Positions 1 to 8,397 of a stretch of DNA of 64,000 nucleotides are shown here, piece by piece. The notes under the pieces were generated by a model. The model was not told the origin of the DNA, did no database searches, and was given only the letters and a program-made list of their open reading frames with translations. The DNA is from Mycobacterium mantenii (GTDB lineage: Bacteria > Actinomycetota > Actinomycetes > Mycobacteriales > Mycobacteriaceae): positions 3,286,001-3,350,000 of the forward strand of contig NZ_AP022590.1 in the NCBI RefSeq assembly GCF_010731775.1, written 5' to 3'. Every line of letters starts with the position of its first letter. Position 1 is the first letter of the stretch. The translations under genes and the position numbers were made by a program.

Positions 1-1
1 C

Positions 2-412
2 GAGCGCGTCGCCGACATCCGCAACGCGTTGCAGCAGTCGATGGACAACAATGCCGCCGTGTTCCGCACCGAGGAGACGCTCAAGCAGGCGCTCACCGAC
101 ATCCACGCGCTCAAGGAGCGCTACGCCCGAATCACCGTGCACGACAAAGGGAAACGGTTCAACAGCGACCTGCTCGAGGCCATCGAACTGGGCTTCCTGC
201 TGGAGCTCGCCGAGGTCACCGTCGTCGGGGCGTTGAATCGCAAGGAGTCTCGCGGCGGCCACGCCCGCGAGGACTATCCCAACCGCGACGACGTCAACTT
301 CATGCGCCACACCATGGCCTACAAGCAGGGCACCGATCTGCTGAGCGACATCACGCTGGACTTCAAGCCCGTCGTGCAGACTCGCTACGAACCCAAGGAG
401 CGCAAGTACTGA
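2..412 (+). CDS. sdhA: Succinate dehydrogenase flavoprotein subunit, C-terminal part
   Basis: Only the last 136 residues are present; the gene enters from the left edge in frame 2. This is the flavoprotein subunit that oxidises succinate to fumarate at the cytoplasmic face of the membrane complex. The C-terminal signature NRKESRGGHAREDYPNRDD is visible; its RGGHAREDYP core is the family's conserved end, and the Arg there helps position the dicarboxylate. The stop codon overlaps the sdhB start (TGATG), so the two subunits are translationally coupled. The partner is a classical iron-sulfur subunit, and the order resembles the Sdh2-type sdhCDAB operon of mycobacteria. The FAD-binding N-terminus lies outside the window and could not be checked. 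Confidence 0.95.
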   Translation, partial: ERVADIRNALQQSMDNNAAVFRTEETLKQALTDIHALKERYARITVHDKGKRFNSDLLEAIELGFLLELAEVTVVGALNRKESRGGHAREDYPNRDDVNFMRHTMAYKQGTDLLSDITLDFKPVVQTRYEPKERKY

Positions 413-1218
413 TGGCTGTCGATTCAGACGTCGAGACCAGCCTGGAACCACCCCTGCCGCCGGTTCCGGACGAGGCGGTCATGGTGACCGTGAAGATCGC
501 CCGGTTCAATCCCGACCAGCCCGACGCCCACGCGGAAACCGGTGGCTGGCAAAGCTTTCGGGTGCCGTGTCTGCCCAGCGACCGGATGCTCAACCTGCTG
601 ATCTACATCAAGAGCTACCTGGACGGGACGCTGACCTTCCGACGCTCCTGCGCGCACGGGGTGTGCGGCTCGGACGCCATGCGCATCAACGGCGTCAACC
701 GGCTGGCGTGCAAGGTGCTGATGCGCGACCTGCTGCCGGCGCGCAAGAAGGGGAAACCGGGGAAGGCACTGACCATCACGGTCGAGCCGATCCGTGGGCT
801 GCCGGTGGAGAAGGACCTGGTGGTCGACATGGAGCCGTTCTTCGACGCCTACCGGGCGGTGAAACCGTACCTGATCACCACCGGCAACCCGCCGACCCGC
901 GAACGCATTCAGAGCCCGACCGACCGCGCCCGCTACGACGACACCACCAAGTGCATCCTGTGCGCGGCGTGTACCACCAGTTGCCCGATCTTCTGGCACG
1001 AGGGCAGTTACTACGGCCCGGCGGCGATCGTCAACGCGCATCGCTTCATCTTCGACAGCCGCGACGAGGCCGCCGCCGAGCGCCTGGACATCCTCAACGA
1101 GGTCGACGGCGTGTGGCGCTGCCGCACCACGTTCAACTGCACCGAGGCCTGTCCGCGCGGCATCCAGATCACCAAGGCGATCCAAGAGGTCAAGCGCGCG
1201 ATCATGTTCTCGCGCTAG
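412..1218 (+). CDS. sdhB: Succinate dehydrogenase iron-sulfur subunit
   Basis: A 268-residue subunit that carries electrons from the SdhA flavin to the membrane quinone site. All three cluster ligands are visible in order: a plant-ferredoxin-type [2Fe-2S] motif (SCAHGVCGSDAM plus a later Cys), a [4Fe-4S] motif (CILCAACTTSCP), and a [3Fe-4S] motif (FNCTEACPRGI). Length is normal for the family. The ATG overlaps the sdhA stop by one base. It is the last gene of its operon: the next 128 bases hold a pair of palindromes (1238-1290) before an apparently independent gene. Assignment to the Sdh2 rather than the Sdh1 type rests on the order A-B and the neighbourhood, and is an inference. Confidence 0.96.
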   Translation: MAVDSDVETSLEPPLPPVPDEAVMVTVKIARFNPDQPDAHAETGGWQSFRVPCLPSDRMLNLLIYIKSYLDGTLTFRRSCAHGVCGSDAMRINGVNRLACKVLMRDLLPARKKGKPGKALTITVEPIRGLPVEKDLVVDMEPFFDAYRAVKPYLITTGNPPTRERIQSPTDRARYDDTTKCILCAACTTSCPIFWHEGSYYGPAAIVNAHRFIFDSRDEAAAERLDILNEVDGVWRCRTTFNCTEACPRGIQITKAIQEVKRAIMFSR

Positions 1219-1237
1219 GCGCGCCCCCTCCGGCCGC

Positions 1238-1290
1238 GAGCGTCACGCCAGGGTGACGTTCAGCACCGAGCGTCACACCAGCGTGACGCG
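1238..1290. repeat. Two tandem palindromes, 30 bp period, after sdhB
   Basis: Two copies of CGTCAC-N6-GTGACG (1241-1258 and 1271-1288), each preceded by GAG, repeat with a 30 bp period downstream of the sdhB stop. Each can form a 6 bp stem hairpin with a 6-nt loop. No T-tract follows. It could act as a terminator or mRNA-end stabiliser for the sdh operon, or be a dispersed mycobacterial palindrome. Confidence 0.6.
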
Positions 1291-1346
1291 CAGGCGCTGG
1301 TTCCCGAGGCCCGTCACACTTCGCGGGCCTGCCTCGTCTGACGGAT

Positions 1347-1934
1347 ATGACACAGAAAACCCGCATCGAGCCCCTGCCACCCAAGCGCACCGGATTGCTG
1401 GCCCGGGCCATGTACCGGATCGCCAAGCGGCGGTACGGCCAGGTCCCCGAACCGTTCACCGTTGCCGCACACCATCGCGGGCTGATGATCGCCGGCGCCT
1501 TGCACGAGACCATGCTGGACCGGGCGTCGAAAACCCTGCCGGTCAGCGTGCGCGAACTCGCGGTGCTCTGGACCGCACGCACGGTCGGCTGCTCGTGGTG
1601 TGTCGACTTCGGGTCCATGCTGCAGCGGCTGGACGGCCTGGACATCACGCGCCTGAAGGAGATCGACAATTACGCCACCTCAACGGCATTCACCGACGAC
1701 GAGCGCGCCGCCATCGCCTATGCCGATGCGATGACCACCGACCCGCACACCGTGACCGACGAGCAGGTCGCCGACCTGCGGGCCCGCTTCGGTGATGCCG
1801 GGGTGATCGAGCTGACCTACCAGATCGGTGTGGAGAACATGCGGGCGCGGATGAACACCGCGCTGGGCATCACCGAGCAGGGTTTCAACTCCGGCGACGC
1901 CTGCCGGGTGCCCTGGGCGACCGAGGCGACCTAG
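1347..1934 (+). CDS. Carboxymuconolactone decarboxylase-family protein (AhpD-like)
   Basis: A 195-residue cytoplasmic protein of the CMD/AhpD fold. The core segment SVRELAVLWTARTVGCSWC followed by VDFG matches the family. The active-site-like dicysteine is absent in its usual CxxC form: the sequence reads GCSWCVDFG, so Cys-x-x-Cys is in fact present as C-S-W-C. This spacing is compatible with peroxidase-partner or thiol-disulfide chemistry as in AhpD, but many members have no known substrate. The ATG gives a plausible N-terminus (MTQKTRIEPLPPK). It follows the sdh operon after a palindrome pair and converges on the sigma factor gene, with one base between the two stop codons. Substrate unknown. 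Confidence 0.85.
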   Translation: MTQKTRIEPLPPKRTGLLARAMYRIAKRRYGQVPEPFTVAAHHRGLMIAGALHETMLDRASKTLPVSVRELAVLWTARTVGCSWCVDFGSMLQRLDGLDITRLKEIDNYATSTAFTDDERAAIAYADAMTTDPHTVTDEQVADLRARFGDAGVIELTYQIGVENMRARMNTALGITEQGFNSGDACRVPWATEAT

Positions 1935-1935
1935 C

Positions 1936-2859
1936 TCAACGGGTCCGCAGCGGAGAGCCGGTGAATTTGTCGGGGTTGGCGACATCCCATAGGGCGCAGA
2001 CCTTTCCGTCGCGCACCGTCGCGGCCATGATCCGCGGCATCATCTCCCGGTACCCGTCGCTGGCGGGGCAGCCGGGTGTGTAACCGCCCAGCTCGCCGTT
2101 GACCAGCCCCAGCTGGTACGAGTTGAACATCGCCGGGCCGTAGCGCTGGGCGAGGCCGAAGAAGAATCGGGCGACCTTGTCCGCACCGCGGATGACGTTG
2201 ATTGCCGTGGGCGCCTTGCCATTCGCGTCGCCGGTCAGGATCACATCGGGGTGCAGCAGCGCCACCACGGCCTCCAGATCGCCGGATGCCATGGCGGCCA
2301 GCAACTTGCCGACGACCTCGTCGTGCGCCGGATCGGGCTCGGGCGCGGCCTCGGCCGAGACGGCCTTGCGGGCCCGCGACGCGAGTTGCCGGGCGGCGGC
2401 CTCGTTGGTCCCCAGCACCTGCGCCACCTCCGCGAACGGCACGGCGAACCCGTCGTGCAGCACGAAGGCGACCCGCTGATCGGGCGACAACCGCTCCAGC
2501 ACCACCATGGCCGCGAACCGCGCGTCCTCGCCGGCCACCACCGCCGACAGCGGGTCGGCCGCTTGAGAGTCCGAGAAGCCGGTGACCACCGGCTCGGGCA
2601 GCCAGTTGCCGGTGTAGGTCTCGCGACGATGCGCGGCCGACCGCAACCGGTCCAGGCCCAGCCTGCTCACCACCGTGGTCAGCCAGGCCCGCAGGTCGGT
2701 GATCTCCGTTCGGTTTTCGGGGTCCTGCTTGTGCCAGCGCAGCCACGCATCCTGGACGATGTCCTCGGCGTCGGCCACGGTGCCGGTGAGCCGGTAGGCG
2801 ACCGACATGAGGTGGGGCCGTAACGACTCGAACTCGCTGACCTGCTGTGCTGAGGTCAT
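1936..2859 (-). CDS. sigJ: ECF-type sigma factor, SigJ group, with SnoaL-like C-terminal domain
   Basis: A 307-residue sigma factor. Region 2 (about residues 10-75, with YRLTGTVADAEDIVQDAWLR) binds core polymerase and the -10 element. Region 4 (about 110-165, with LSPDQRVAFVLHDGF and VAQVLGTNEAAARQLASRAR) reads the -35. A SnoaL/NTF2-like domain (about 180-300) follows, as is typical of the SigJ/ECF41-type group that lacks a separate anti-sigma factor and may sense ligands through this tail. The start at 2859 (MTSAQQVSEF) is chosen because the frame stays open upstream only through a 57 bp repeat that encodes Arg-rich low-complexity sequence. It lies divergent from the aminotransferase gene, as sigJ does in M. 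tuberculosis. Confidence 0.92.
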   Translation of the reverse strand: MTSAQQVSEFESLRPHLMSVAYRLTGTVADAEDIVQDAWLRWHKQDPENRTEITDLRAWLTTVVSRLGLDRLRSAAHRRETYTGNWLPEPVVTGFSDSQAADPLSAVVAGEDARFAAMVVLERLSPDQRVAFVLHDGFAVPFAEVAQVLGTNEAAARQLASRARKAVSAEAAPEPDPAHDEVVGKLLAAMASGDLEAVVALLHPDVILTGDANGKAPTAINVIRGADKVARFFFGLAQRYGPAMFNSYQLGLVNGELGGYTPGCPASDGYREMMPRIMAATVRDGKVCALWDVANPDKFTGSPLRTR

Positions 2860-2862
2860 GTG

Positions 2863-2989
2863 ATCGAGCCTAGCCCGGCGACGGCGAGCGCCGAAACGGC
2901 GCGAGCGAGGAGCCGGGCCATCGAGCCTAGCCCGGCGACGGCGAGCGCCGAAACGGCGCGAGCGAGGAGCCGGGCCATCGAGCCTAGCG
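2863..2989. repeat. 57 bp tandem repeat, two full copies plus 12 bp (MIRU-like)
   Basis: Identical 57 bp units begin at 2863 and 2920, and a 12 bp partial third unit begins at 2977. The array fills the intergenic space between sigJ and the divergent aminotransferase gene, so both promoters must lie in or beyond it. Unit length is a multiple of three. The bottom-strand frame therefore stays open and produces a false 47-residue N-terminal extension of sigJ. Size and position resemble mycobacterial interspersed repetitive units. Confidence 0.9.
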
Positions 2990-3005
2990 TTAGGCTCCAC
3001 ACGAC

Positions 3006-4337
3006 ATGACTGACAACCTGTGGCTGCACTTCGCCCGGCACGGTCCGGACATCACGCCGCCGATCATCACCCGCGGCGAGGGCGTCACCATCTTCGACGA
3101 CCGCGGCAAGGCCTACCTCGACGGCCTGTCCGGACTGTTCACCGTGCAGGTCGGCCACGGCCGCACCGAACTCGCCGAGGTCGCCGCCCGGCAGGCGAGC
3201 ACGCTGGCGTTCTTCCCGCTGTGGGGCTACGCGACTCCACCCGCGATCGAGCTCGCCCAACGCCTCGCCGGCTACGCCCCGGGCGACCTGAACCGGGTCT
3301 TCTTCACCACCGGCGGCACCGAGGCCGTCGAGACCGCCTGGAAGCTGGCCAAGCAGTACTTCAAGCTCACCGGCAAACCCGGTAAGCACAAGGTGATTTC
3401 GCGATCGGTCGCCTACCACGGCACCACTCAGGGCGCGCTGGCGATCACCGGGCTGCCGAAGTACAAGGCGCCGTTCGAGCCGGTGACGCCCGGCGGCTTC
3501 CGGGTGCCCAACACCAATTTCTACCGGGCGCCCGAGCCGTTCGGAACCGACCCGAAGGCCTTCGGGCAGTGGGCCGCCGACCGGATCGCCGAGGCCATCG
3601 AGTTCGAAGGCCCCGACACCGTGGCCGCGGTGTTCCTGGAGCCGGTGCAGAACGCGGGTGGCAGCATCCCGCCTCCACCAGGCTATTTCGAGCGGGTGCG
3701 CCAGATCTGCGACGAATACGACGTGCTGCTGGTCTCCGACGAGGTGATCTGCGCGTTCGGCCGGATCGGATCGATGTTCGCCTGCTCAGACTTCGGCTAC
3801 GTGCCGGACATGATCACCTGCGCCAAGGGGATGACGTCGGGCTACTCGCCCATCGGCGCCATGATCGCCGACGACAGGCTGTTCGAACCGTTCAACGACG
3901 GCGCCACCATGTTCCCGCACGGGTATACCTTTGGCGGCCATCCGGTTTCGGCGGCCGTCGGGCTGGCCAACCTCGACATCTTCGAGCGTGAGGGTCTCAA
4001 CGACCACGTCCGAACCCACGCCCCCGCCCTGCGCGCCACCCTGGACAAGCTCTACGACCTCCCGATCGTGGGCGACGTGCGCGGCGAGGGTTTCTTCTAC
4101 GGCGTCGAACTGGTCAAGGACCAGGCGACCAAGCAGACATTCAGCGACGAGGAACGCCGCCCGCTGCTCGCCCGGGTCGGCGCGGCGCTGTTCGAGGCCG
4201 GGCTGTATTGCCGCACCGACGACCGCGGCGACTCCGTCATTCAGCTGGCGCCGCCGCTGATCAGCGGGCAGGCCGAGTTCGACACCATCGAGTCCATCCT
4301 GCGCGAGGTGCTGACGCGGGAGTCCGCGCGGCTCTAA
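3006..4337 (+). CDS. Class III (omega) aminotransferase, PLP-dependent
   Basis: A 443-residue fold-type I enzyme that transfers an amino group from an omega-amino donor to a keto acid such as pyruvate. Visible landmarks are the substrate/PLP segment TTGGTEAVETAWKLA, the cofactor-stacking YHGTTQGALAITG, FLEPVQNAGG, the Asp-containing DEVICAFGRIG, and the Schiff-base Lys near residue 274 in CAKGMTSGYSPIG. The ATG at 3006 gives MTDNLWLHFARH, a normal start for the family. It is the ortholog, by position beside sigJ, of H37Rv Rv3329. The donor substrate is not known; beta-alanine, GABA or a diamine would all fit. The next gene follows after only 10 bases, so the two may be cotranscribed. Confidence 0.9.
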   Translation: MTDNLWLHFARHGPDITPPIITRGEGVTIFDDRGKAYLDGLSGLFTVQVGHGRTELAEVAARQASTLAFFPLWGYATPPAIELAQRLAGYAPGDLNRVFFTTGGTEAVETAWKLAKQYFKLTGKPGKHKVISRSVAYHGTTQGALAITGLPKYKAPFEPVTPGGFRVPNTNFYRAPEPFGTDPKAFGQWAADRIAEAIEFEGPDTVAAVFLEPVQNAGGSIPPPPGYFERVRQICDEYDVLLVSDEVICAFGRIGSMFACSDFGYVPDMITCAKGMTSGYSPIGAMIADDRLFEPFNDGATMFPHGYTFGGHPVSAAVGLANLDIFEREGLNDHVRTHAPALRATLDKLYDLPIVGDVRGEGFFYGVELVKDQATKQTFSDEERRPLLARVGAALFEAGLYCRTDDRGDSVIQLAPPLISGQAEFDTIESILREVLTRESARL

Positions 4338-4347
4338 AGTCCTGGGC

Positions 4348-5352
4348 ATGGCGCGCAAACCCCGTATCCACCCGGTCCGGTGGCAGCCGCCGCCGGTCGA
4401 CCCGTTGCCCGACATGCCGGCGCCGGGCGTCACCGTCGTCCCGTTGCCCGGCAACGGTCCCGAGGATGTCGTCGTCGACACGGCCGGCCGGTTGTGGACA
4501 GGCCTCGACGACGGGCGCATCGTGCGGATTGACGCCGACGGCGACAACCCCACCGTTATCGCCGATACCGGCGGGCGCCCGCTCGGTCTGCACGTCGCCC
4601 GCGATGGCCGAATCCTGATCTGTGACAGCCATCGCGGATTGCTCACGCTGGACCCGGCCAGCGGCACGCTTGAAGTGCTGGTCGAATCGGTGGCCGGCAG
4701 GCGGCTCAAGTTCTGCTCCAACGTCACCGAAACAGCCGACGGCACAATCTATTTCACCGAGTCCACGAGAGACTTTCATTTCGAGCACTTCGGCGCCCCG
4801 ATCCTGGAGGCGCGCGGAACCGGCGGCTTGTTCCGCTTCGGCACGGACGGCACCGTCACCACGCTGCTCGACGGGCTGTACTTCGCCAACGGGCTGACGG
4901 CGACGGCCGACGGGTCGGCGCTGGTCTTCGCCGAGACCCAGGGGCGCCGGCTGTCCAAGTACTGGTTGACCGGGCCGCGGGCCGGATCGGTGACGCCGTT
5001 GGCGGTGCACCTACCCGGCATGCCCGACAACATATCCACCGGTGCCGACGGCCGCATCTGGACCGCGATGGTCACCGAGGCGAACCCGGCGCTGGAATCG
5101 CTGTTCCCGCGCGCCCCAATCATCCGCAAGCTGGTGTGGCGGCTGCCCGAGCGGGTGCAACCGAAGATCAAGCCGGAGATTTGGGCGGTCGCGTTCGATC
5201 CGGACAGCGGCGGCGCCGTCGCCGGCCTGCGCACCCGGCATCCGGACTTCGGCGCCGTCACCGGTCTGGTCGAGGCGGCCGGCAAGCTCTGGATGAGCAC
5301 GATCAGCTACCCGACCCTCGCGCAGGTGGACTTGGCGGCCACCAAGCTCTAG
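4348..5352 (+). CDS. SMP-30/strictosidine-synthase-like beta-propeller protein
   Basis: A 334-residue six-bladed beta-propeller, apparently cytoplasmic since no signal peptide is seen. Blade-type repeats recur: PEDVVVDTAGRLWTG, RPLGLHVARDGRILICD, FCSNVTETADGTIYFTEST, FANGLTATADGSALVFAE, GMPDNISTGADGRIWTAMV. The Asn in SNVTE and the NGL and DN pairs match the family's metal-site positions (Glu/Asn/Asp around a divalent cation). Related proteins are lactonases or gluconolactonases, but strictosidine-synthase-like members often have no proven activity. It starts 10 bases after the aminotransferase. Its TAG stop overlaps the stop of the convergent small gene. Confidence 0.85.
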   Translation: MARKPRIHPVRWQPPPVDPLPDMPAPGVTVVPLPGNGPEDVVVDTAGRLWTGLDDGRIVRIDADGDNPTVIADTGGRPLGLHVARDGRILICDSHRGLLTLDPASGTLEVLVESVAGRRLKFCSNVTETADGTIYFTESTRDFHFEHFGAPILEARGTGGLFRFGTDGTVTTLLDGLYFANGLTATADGSALVFAETQGRRLSKYWLTGPRAGSVTPLAVHLPGMPDNISTGADGRIWTAMVTEANPALESLFPRAPIIRKLVWRLPERVQPKIKPEIWAVAFDPDSGGAVAGLRTRHPDFGAVTGLVEAAGKLWMSTISYPTLAQVDLAATKL

Positions 5353-5603
5353 CGGGCCGCCCGCTTCACCGCGTCGGCGGCCATCAGTACCTCACGCGAA
5401 TGGGCCGGCGACGAGGCGTTGGCCAGCCGCGTCAACGCGTTACAGAGCCACGCGAGCGATGACCGCAGCTCGGGATCCGATGTGGACTCGCGAAGCTGCC
5501 TGAGTTCGGCCAGCACCTGCTCGGTCCCCGCGCGCTGCACCTGGGTCGCCTTCTCGGCCTGCCTGAGCAGTTGGTCCAGCGACCGCGGACCCGTCGACCA
5601 CAA
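5349..5603 (-). CDS. Small hypothetical protein, helical
   Basis: An 84-residue frame with a strongly helical, Gln/Leu/Arg-rich sequence (LDQLLRQAEKATQVQRAGTE, then LAWLCNALTRLAN). It ends with its stop overlapping the stop of the upstream propeller gene. The start is uncertain. TTG at 5603 is the only usual initiation codon close to the coding-like part, and the frame is open to an in-frame TGA about 45 bases further up. A competing frame from ATG 5649 begins protein-like (MTAPNAYTDRYSKV) but soon turns low-complexity, so a frameshift between the two frames is possible. I do not recognise a family. Real coding status is moderately likely. Confidence 0.45.
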   Translation of the reverse strand: MWSTGPRSLDQLLRQAEKATQVQRAGTEQVLAELRQLRESTSDPELRSSLAWLCNALTRLANASSPAHSREVLMAADAVKRAAR

Positions 5604-5751
5604 CCGAAACCTTGGAATAGCGGTCAGTGTAGGCGTTCGGTGCGGTCATCGCGCGCCGGCGGCCTGGTAACTCGTGCTTGTAACTTGTGCCCCATCAGTC
5701 ACAGCGCGGCTCCCGCGAATCTGGCGCGCGATCGCCTAGTCTGCAACCACG

Positions 5752-7041
5752 ATGATCCCGTTACGTTCCGCATCATGCCTGGCAGCGGCGCTTTTCCTGG
5801 TGGCCGCCCCGGTCACGCTGGCAGCGCCGGCGACATTGCCGCTCGGGATGCCGCTCGGGATGCCGCTCGGGATGCCGCTCGCCACGGCCGAACCAGCCCC
5901 CGGACCCAATGCCGCGCCTCCGGACTGCCCGTACAAGGTGAACACCCCGAAGGCCGTGGATTCGTCGGAGGCCCCCACCGCCGGCGACCCGCCGATCCCG
6001 CTGGCGGTGCCCGCCAAGCCGGTCGGCGGCGACGCGCTGAGCAGCTGCGGGATCGTCGCCGCGCCAAACACGCCGGCCCTGCCCAACGACGTCTCCGCCG
6101 AGGCCTGGCTGGTGGCGGACCTGGACAGCGGCGCGGTGATCGCGGCCAAGGACCCGCACGGGCGGCACCGCCCGGCCAGCATCATCAAGGTGCTCGTCGC
6201 GATGGCCTCCATCAACGCGCTCAACCTGAACAAGGCGGTCCCGGGAACCGCCGACGACGCCGCCGCCGAGGGCACCAAGGTCGGCGTCGAGGAGGGCGGC
6301 GTCTTCACCGTCAACCAGCTGCTGCACGGGCTGCTGATGCACTCCGGCAACGACGCCGCCCACGCGCTGGCGATGCAGCTGGGCGGCATGCAGCAGGCGC
6401 TGGAGAAGATCAACGTGCTGGCCGTCAAGCTGGGCGGTCAGGACACCCGGGTGGCATCGCCGTCGGGACTGGACGCGCCCGGCATGAGCACCTCGGCCTA
6501 CGACATCGGGCTGTTCTACCGCTATGCCTGGCAGAACCCGACGTTCGCCGACATCGTCGCGACGCGGACCTTCGACTTCCCCGGCCATGGCGATCACCCG
6601 GGCTACGAGCTGGAAAACGACAACCAGCTGCTCTACAAGTATCCCGGCGCGCTGGGCGGCAAGACCGGCTACACCGACGACGCCGGCCAGACATTCGTCG
6701 GCGCCGCCAACCACGACGGGCGCCGGTTGGTGGCGGTGCTGCTGCACGGGACGCGGCAGCCGATCGCCCCGTGGGAACAGGCCGCGCACCTGCTGGACTA
6801 CGGCTTCTCCACCCCGCAGGGCACCCAGGTCGGCTCGCTGATCGCGCCCGACCCATCCCTGGCGCCGGCCAAGCGCGACACCGCCGCCGACCCGGTCGCG
6901 AACAACGCTGCGGCGGGCGACATCATCGGTTCGGCGGACGCCATGCCGATCCGGGTCGGCGTGGCGGTGATCGGGACGATCGTGGTGTTCGTGCTGATCA
7001 TGATGGCGCGCTCGATGAACCGCCGACCGCAACACCGCTGA
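5752..7041 (+). CDS. dacB1: D-alanyl-D-alanine carboxypeptidase (penicillin-binding protein)
   Basis: A 429-residue serine peptidase that trims the terminal D-Ala from peptidoglycan stem peptides in the periplasm. The three penicillin-binding motifs are intact: SxxK with Ser143 and Lys146 (PASIIK), SGN at Ser198 (HSGNDAAH), and KTG at Lys304 (GGKTGYTDD). A signal peptide ([21 protein letters not shown]) exports it. A C-terminal hydrophobic helix ([18 protein letters not shown]) with a basic tail anchors it in the membrane. Just after the signal peptide core a 12 bp tandem repeat encodes PLGM three times. The sugar transporter gene begins three bases after the stop, matching the order dacB1-sugI-nagA of M. 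tuberculosis. Confidence 0.93.
   Translation: MIPLRSASCLAAALFLVAAPVTLAAPATLPLGMPLGMPLGMPLATAEPAPGPNAAPPDCPYKVNTPKAVDSSEAPTAGDPPIPLAVPAKPVGGDALSSCGIVAAPNTPALPNDVSAEAWLVADLDSGAVIAAKDPHGRHRPASIIKVLVAMASINALNLNKAVPGTADDAAAEGTKVGVEEGGVFTVNQLLHGLLMHSGNDAAHALAMQLGGMQQALEKINVLAVKLGGQDTRVASPSGLDAPGMSTSAYDIGLFYRYAWQNPTFADIVATRTFDFPGHGDHPGYELENDNQLLYKYPGALGGKTGYTDDAGQTFVGAANHDGRRLVAVLLHGTRQPIAPWEQAAHLLDYGFSTPQGTQVGSLIAPDPSLAPAKRDTAADPVANNAAAGDIIGSADAMPIRVGVAVIGTIVVFVLIMMARSMNRRPQHR
5838..5880 (+). repeat. 12 bp coding microsatellite (PLGM x3) in dacB1
   Basis: Three identical 12 bp units (GCCGCTCGGGAT) at 5838, 5850 and 5862, plus a 7 bp partial unit, lie at the signal-peptide/mature junction of DacB1. 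Copy-number change would keep the frame and alter only the length of the exported N-terminus. Confidence 0.85.
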
Positions 7042-7044
7042 GCG

Positions 7045-8397
7045 GTGCCCACTGTGTCGCGGCGCGGTCTGCTGGTCGGGCTGACCGCCGCCAGCGTCGG
7101 CGTCATCTACGGCTACGACCTGTCCATCATCGCCGGGGCGCAGTTGTTCATCACCGAGGACTTCGGATTGTCCACGCGCCAGCAGGAATTGCTCACGACG
7201 ATGGTGGTGATCGGCCAGATCGTCGGGGCGCTCGGCGCCGGCGTGCTGGCCAACGTGATCGGGCGGAAAAGGTCGGTGGTGCTGATCCTGTTCGCCTACA
7301 CGGTTTTCGCGCTGCTGGCCGCATTCTCGCTGTCGCTGCCGATGCTGCTGACCGCGCGGCTGCTACTGGGTCTGACCATCGGCGTGACGGTGGTGGTCGT
7401 CCCGGTGTACGTGGCGGAATCGGCCCCGACGGCGGTGCGCGGCTCGCTGCTGACGGCCTATCAACTGGCCATCGTCAGCGGGCTCATCGTCGGCTACCTG
7501 ACCGGATACCTGCTGGCCGGCACGCACAGCTGGCGCTGGATGCTGGGACTGGCCTGCGTGCCCGCATTGCTGTTGCTGCCGTTGGTGATTCGGATGCCCG
7601 ACACGGCCCGGTGGTACGTGTTGAAGGGCCGGATGGACGACGCCCGCCGGGCGCTGCTGCGGGTCGAACCCACCGCACAGGCCGACGACGAGCTCGCCGA
7701 GATCGGCCGCGCACTCAGCGAGGCCACCCCCGGCACCAAGGGCGCCGGCTCCGAGATGCTGCGGCCCCCGTACCTGCGGGCCACCGTCTTCGTGGTCGTC
7801 CTCGGCTTTTTGATCCAGATCACCGGGATCAACGCGATCATCTATTACAGTCCCCGAATCTTCCAGGCCATGGGCTTCACCGGTAACTTCGCGCTGCTGG
7901 GGCTGCCGGCGTTGCTCCAGGTCGCCGGGCTGGCGGCCGTCGGCGTGGCCCTGCTGCTGGTCGATCGGGTGGGGCGGCGGCCAATCCTGTTGTGCGGCAC
8001 CGCGATGATGATCGTCGCCGACGTCGTGCTGATGGCCGTGTTCGGCCGGGGCTTCGGCGCCCCGATCGCCGGGTTGGCCGGCATCCTGCTGTTCATCATG
8101 GGCTACACCATGGGCTTCGGCTCCCTGGGCTGGGTGTACGCCAGCGAAAGCTTCCCGTCCCGGCTACGCTCGATCGGGTCGAGCACCATGTTGACCTCCA
8201 ACCTGGTGGCTAACGCCATCATCGCCGCCGTCTTCCTGAGCCTGCTCCATTCCCTGGGCGGCGCAGGAACTTTCGCGCTGTTCGCGTCGCTCGCCGCGGT
8301 CGCGTTCGTCTTCGTCTACCGCTATGCGCCGGAGACCAAGGGCCGCCAGCTCGAGGACATCCGCCACTTCTGGGAAAACGGCGGCCGATGGCCGTGA
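7045..8397 (+). CDS. sugI: Sugar porter, major facilitator superfamily
   Basis: A 450-residue, 12-helix MFS proton-sugar symporter of the inner membrane. Sugar-porter signatures are plain: GYDLSIIAGAQLF in helix 1, GRKRSVVL in loop 2-3, PVYVAESAPTAVRGSL after helix 4, the substrate-site helix 7 QITGINAIIYYSP, VDRVGRRPILL in loop 8-9, and the terminal PETKGR. The start is GTG at 7045, three bases after dacB1; a second GTG at 7054 is equally placed. Its 3' end overlaps nagA by 10 bases. Coupling to nagA suggests uptake of an amino sugar or cell-wall sugar, but the substrate is not shown by sequence. Confidence 0.9.
   Translation: MPTVSRRGLLVGLTAASVGVIYGYDLSIIAGAQLFITEDFGLSTRQQELLTTMVVIGQIVGALGAGVLANVIGRKRSVVLILFAYTVFALLAAFSLSLPMLLTARLLLGLTIGVTVVVVPVYVAESAPTAVRGSLLTAYQLAIVSGLIVGYLTGYLLAGTHSWRWMLGLACVPALLLLPLVIRMPDTARWYVLKGRMDDARRALLRVEPTAQADDELAEIGRALSEATPGTKGAGSEMLRPPYLRATVFVVVLGFLIQITGINAIIYYSPRIFQAMGFTGNFALLGLPALLQVAGLAAVGVALLLVDRVGRRPILLCGTAMMIVADVVLMAVFGRGFGAPIAGLAGILLFIMGYTMGFGSLGWVYASESFPSRLRSIGSSTMLTSNLVANAIIAAVFLSLLHSLGGAGTFALFASLAAVAFVFVYRYAPETKGRQLEDIRHFWENGGRWP

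Noticed and set aside
2860..3000. A 47-residue N-terminal extension of SigJ
   Set aside because: It is encoded by the 57 bp tandem repeat and is Arg-rich low-complexity; ATG 2859 gives the normal protein.
5440..5649. An alternative - strand frame (MTAPNAYTDRYSKV...) over the small hypothetical gene
   Set aside because: It begins well but soon becomes low-complexity; a frameshift joining it to the 84-residue frame is possible but not shown.
5571..7886. A 771-codon + strand frame across dacB1 and sugI
   Set aside because: It is Arg/Gly/Ala-rich and offset from two genes with intact catalytic and transporter motifs.
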